59,545 nt of DNA from a virus, in IMG/VR virus record IMGVR_UViG_3300045612_000175, positions 1-59,545 of that record; one strand, written 5' to 3'. Made by a program: the position numbers and the translations under genes. Positions 57,568 to 59,545 of this stretch are shown here, piece after piece. Position 1 is the stretch's first letter; every line of letters begins with the position of its first letter. Below the pieces are notes generated by a model. It saw only the letters and a list, made by a program, of their open reading frames with translations, did no database searches and was not told where the DNA came from.

Positions 57568-57849
57568 ATGGGCAACGTCACGAAGGCAGGCCAGAACCCA
57601 AATGGGGGCCTCAACGCTCTGGGGCGCAGGCAAGCAGGCGGCAATCTCAAACCGCCGGTCAAGTCTGGCGACAACCCCCGGCGGGCTTCCTTCCTTGCCC
57701 GCATGGGCAATATGCCGGGGCCGGAGCGCAAGCCGAATGGTGAGCCGACGAGGCTGCTGCTGAGCCTGCAAGCATGGGGAGCCTCCAGTAAGGAGGATGC
57801 CCGGGCTAAGGCTAAGGCTATCAGCAACCGGAACAAGGCGGGAGGGTAA
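57568..57849 (+). CDS. Small conserved phage protein (NPNGGLN...GGNLKPP type)
   Basis: The 93-residue product has GQNPNGGLNALGRRQAGGNL, KPPVKSGDNPRRASFLARMG and GEPTRLLLSLQAWGASSKED. This NPNGGL...GGNLKPPVxSGxNPRRxSFLARM...KPTRLxLSLxAWG pattern is familiar from small proteins of many marine and freshwater phages (DUF6321-like, from memory). It is basic and Gly/Asn-rich, with a role probably in the virion but unproven. Confidence 0.65.
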   Translation: MGNVTKAGQNPNGGLNALGRRQAGGNLKPPVKSGDNPRRASFLARMGNMPGPERKPNGEPTRLLLSLQAWGASSKEDARAKAKAISNRNKAGG

Positions 57850-57852
57850 GCG

Positions 57853-58182
57853 ATGCCGGGGCCATTGGGTATTGGAGCCTCCGGCGCTGGTGGCGTCAGC
57901 GCCGTCACTGCCACTGCGCCGGTCACAAGTACTGGTGGTAGCACGCCAGTGATTGCTGTCACCACTGCAACGGCAGGGGCATCGGCGGTCGGCGACACCG
58001 CATCTGCCGGTGTGGCGGCAAGCCTTGCACTCAGCGACCACCGCCACAGTCGCGAGGCATTTGGGTCTGTCAGCAGTGCGGTCAGTGTGACGGCATTGGC
58101 CGATGGGACCGCCACCACCGTTGCGCGCTCTGATCATGCGCATGGGGAGCCGAGCTGGCGACGATCTTGGTTGATGGTTTAA
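57853..58182 (+). CDS. Tail fibre fragment-like protein with H-x-H repeats
   Basis: The 109-residue product is Ala/Thr/Val-rich beta sequence (AVTATAPVTSTGGSTPVIAV) with two LSDHRHSREAFG / RSDHAHGEPS motifs of the kind found in trimeric tail-fibre shafts, where paired His may bind metal. It begins a run of small tail proteins ending at the adhesin. Role inferred from motif and position. Confidence 0.55.
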   Translation: MPGPLGIGASGAGGVSAVTATAPVTSTGGSTPVIAVTTATAGASAVGDTASAGVAASLALSDHRHSREAFGSVSSAVSVTALADGTATTVARSDHAHGEPSWRRSWLMV

Positions 58183-58194
58183 GGAGCAATAAAA

Positions 58195-58530
58195 ATGGCC
58201 GAAATTCCAAAGCGGCTGGGGGCCAATAGTGCATTGACCGCCAATACCGCCACAAACCTTGTGGACAACGGTGCCACTGCAAATACGTACACCATCTTCT
58301 CCAGCATTGTGGGATGCAATACGGATGGCACGAACACGTACACCATTGACTTGAGTGTCAGTGCGACCAGCGCAACACACGGTGCCTACATTGCCAAGGG
58401 CGTGAGCATCAGGCCCAACGATGCGATTAGTTACGACAAAGTTGTGCTTGACCCGACTAATCGGTATTTGGTGGTGAGTGTCTCGAACGCTGCGGTGCAT
58501 GTGTCGGCGTTTGGCGTGCAGGGACCGTAA
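58195..58530 (+). CDS. Small tail protein, paralogue A
   Basis: The 111-residue product (MAEIPKRLGANSALTANTAT...) and the one at 58865 share MAE-x-x-KRLG, DNG-x-T-A-x-TYT, SATSATHGAYIA, LDPT-x-RYLV and SNAAVH. It is beta-rich and probably a jelly-roll or fibre module. AAGGAGCAA precedes the ATG. Both paralogues bracket another small tail ORF. Confidence 0.55.
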   Translation: MAEIPKRLGANSALTANTATNLVDNGATANTYTIFSSIVGCNTDGTNTYTIDLSVSATSATHGAYIAKGVSIRPNDAISYDKVVLDPTNRYLVVSVSNAAVHVSAFGVQGP

Positions 58531-58533
58531 GCG

Positions 58534-58860
58534 ATGGCCATCAAAGTTACTCGACAGGATGAGCATGCAGACGGCAAGTTGCCAATCAGCGCAGGAAGCA
58601 ACATTACGCTGACCGACACTGGCAGCACGCTGGTGATTGCTGCCACGACTGGGGCTGGGGGCGTGGCGTCAATCACGGCATCCACGGGCATCAGCACTTC
58701 CGCCAGCACTGGCGCGGTGACACTGACAAATACCGGGGTGACGAGCATTGTCGCTGGGACTGGCATCAGTATTTCCGGCGCAACGGGTGCAGTAACCGTC
58801 ACATCGACTGCAAGCGGAAGCGGTGGCTATACCAAGACGTTTATGTTGATGGGAGCGTAA
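58534..58860 (+). CDS. Small fibre-like protein
   Basis: The 108-residue product has repeated beta segments built from ST/G/A/I (SNITLTDTGSTLVIAATTGA, GISTSASTGAVTLTNTGVTS, GTGISISGATGAVTVTSTAS). These G-T-G-I-S-I-S and TGAVT-x-T motifs occur in tail-fibre shafts. Position between the two paralogues supports a tail role. Confidence 0.55.
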   Translation: MAIKVTRQDEHADGKLPISAGSNITLTDTGSTLVIAATTGAGGVASITASTGISTSASTGAVTLTNTGVTSIVAGTGISISGATGAVTVTSTASGSGGYTKTFMLMGA

Positions 58861-58864
58861 TTAC

Positions 58865-59191
58865 ATGGCGGAAGTTATCAAACGATTGGGCACGACGACC
58901 GCCACCGCGGCGGCCAACGTGTTCGATAACGGTTCCACGGCGAGCACGTACACCGTCGTCTCGTCCATCGTGATCTGCAACACGAGCGCGACGGCGTACA
59001 CATACAACGTGTCCACGTCGGCGACCAGCGCGACGCACGGGGCGTACATCGCGTCCGGCGCGACCGTCGCGGGCAACGATACGGTCATCCTCGTGGCGGG
59101 TGTGTGCCTCGATCCGACGGCGCGGTACCTCGTGGCGCATGCGTCCAACGCCGCGGTCCACATTACGGCGTACGGGGTGACTGGGCCGTGA
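58865..59191 (+). CDS. Small tail protein, paralogue B
   Basis: This 108-residue product is the homologue of the 58195 protein, sharing SATSATHGAYIA and the RYLV...SNAAVH end, with more divergent middle strands and GC-richer codons. Its TGA overlaps the GTG of the glycine-rich adhesin. Duplication of a tail module is the likely origin. Confidence 0.55.
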   Translation: MAEVIKRLGTTTATAAANVFDNGSTASTYTVVSSIVICNTSATAYTYNVSTSATSATHGAYIASGATVAGNDTVILVAGVCLDPTARYLVAHASNAAVHITAYGVTGP

Positions 59192-59545
59192 GTGTGACGA
59201 CGGCGAGCGTCTCGAATATCGGCGGCGTGAAGGCGCGAACGTTGCGCTGTGCCACGTTTACCACCACGGGCAGCCCGACGGTATCGGTTGCCGCGTACGG
59301 CAAGGTGACGTACGACGTGTACACGTACACGGGCAGCGGAACGCTTGTCGCGGGCAGCGCTAATCGCATGATTCGGGCGCATATCACCGTTGCAGCCGGT
59401 GGGGGCGGCGGGGGGTCTTGGGGCGGCGGCGGCGGCGGAGCGGGAGGGTTTTTTGATGGCGGGTATGCGTTGCGAGGCGGGGTTACATATACGGTCACGG
59501 TTGGTTCCGGGGGGGCGGCCGGAGTCTCGGGTGGGGCAGGCGGAT
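59188..59545 (+). CDS. Glycine-rich tail adhesin, 5' part
   Basis: The gene starts at GTG 59188, overlapping the previous stop as GTGA. About 65 residues of ordinary beta sequence (VSVTTASVSNIGGVKARTLR, GKVTYDVYTYTGSGTLVAGS, RMIRAHITVAAG) precede the glycine-rich region (GGGGGGSWGGGGGGAGG). It runs off the end of the window in frame with the segment at 1-623. The N-terminal part probably attaches it to the tail tip. Confidence 0.75.
   Translation, partial: MSVTTASVSNIGGVKARTLRCATFTTTGSPTVSVAAYGKVTYDVYTYTGSGTLVAGSANRMIRAHITVAAGGGGGGSWGGGGGGAGGFFDGGYALRGGVTYTVTVGSGGAAGVSGGAGG
59417..59545. repeat. Terminal overlap, right copy
   Basis: Right-hand copy of bases 1-129. At 59419 it reads T where base 3 reads G, giving Trp instead of Gly in the adhesin. 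Confidence 0.9.

Overview
This window looks like the complete genome of a virulent tailed dsDNA phage (Caudoviricetes), probably podovirus-like. Bases 1-129 recur at 59417-59545 with one mismatch (base 3 against 59419), and the glycine-rich tail gene that opens at 59188 continues in frame across that overlap to 623. The molecule is therefore circular in the assembly, or terminally redundant, with a unit of about 59,416 bp. I see no integrase, excisionase/integrase pair, CI-like repressor or partition system. I also see no tape-measure, major tail tube or sheath gene, which is why a short tail is favoured. The host cannot be named. Moderate-to-high GC, two apparently leaderless genes (a -10 box six bases before the ATG), ThyX, class II RNR, a bacterial-type DnaE and a Gp88-like protein would fit an actinobacterial or other leaderless-rich host, but this is inference.

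Layout. (1) 54.4 kb to 8.3 kb through the circle junction, plus strand: scaffold, major capsid protein, a second head protein, small conserved proteins, tail/adhesion proteins, then one-TM protein, amidase endolysin, two-TM holin and four tiny basic proteins, ending at a terminator (8280-8315). (2) 8.3-9.7 kb, minus strand: an ECF-like sigma factor and ThyX. (3) 9.65-22.2 kb, plus strand: DNA polymerase III alpha, a possible ssDNA-binding protein, Prim-Pol/SF3 helicase, dNMP kinase, class II ribonucleotide reductase, two PD-(D/E)XK nucleases, small terminase, and a large terminase split into ATPase and nuclease ORFs. (4) 22.2-25.7 kb, minus strand: portal, two unknown proteins and a HExxH metalloprotein. 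(5) 26.1-41.1 kb, plus strand: about thirty mostly unknown small genes, plus a Gp88-like protein, an HTH protein, an SNF2 helicase and dCTP deaminase, with four minus-strand tRNA genes (Thr-UGU, Lys-UUU, Arg-UCU, Ile-UAU). (6) 41.3-54.4 kb: a 2986-residue virion protein and two further large low-complexity virion-type proteins, in DNA visibly richer in A and T.

How the genes fit together. DnaE, Prim-Pol/helicase and nucleases replicate and process DNA. NrdJ, dNMP kinase, ThyX and Dcd supply dNTPs and thymidylate. Terminase and portal package the genome, and the amidase and holin lyse the cell. The sigma factor may redirect host polymerase. The four tRNAs read A-ending codons (ACA, AAA, AGA, AUA) that look over-used in the AT-rich virion genes.

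The most interesting signal is RNA-level. Three near-identical H-type pseudoknots with a compensatory base change, and two divergent elements of the same topology, sit directly before the Shine-Dalgarno sequences of five consecutive small unknown genes (26.6-28.0 kb). A 9-bp hairpin sequesters the Shine-Dalgarno of the giant virion gene just after an intrinsic terminator (41.2-41.3 kb). All calls come from reading the sequence; no database search or folding program was run.
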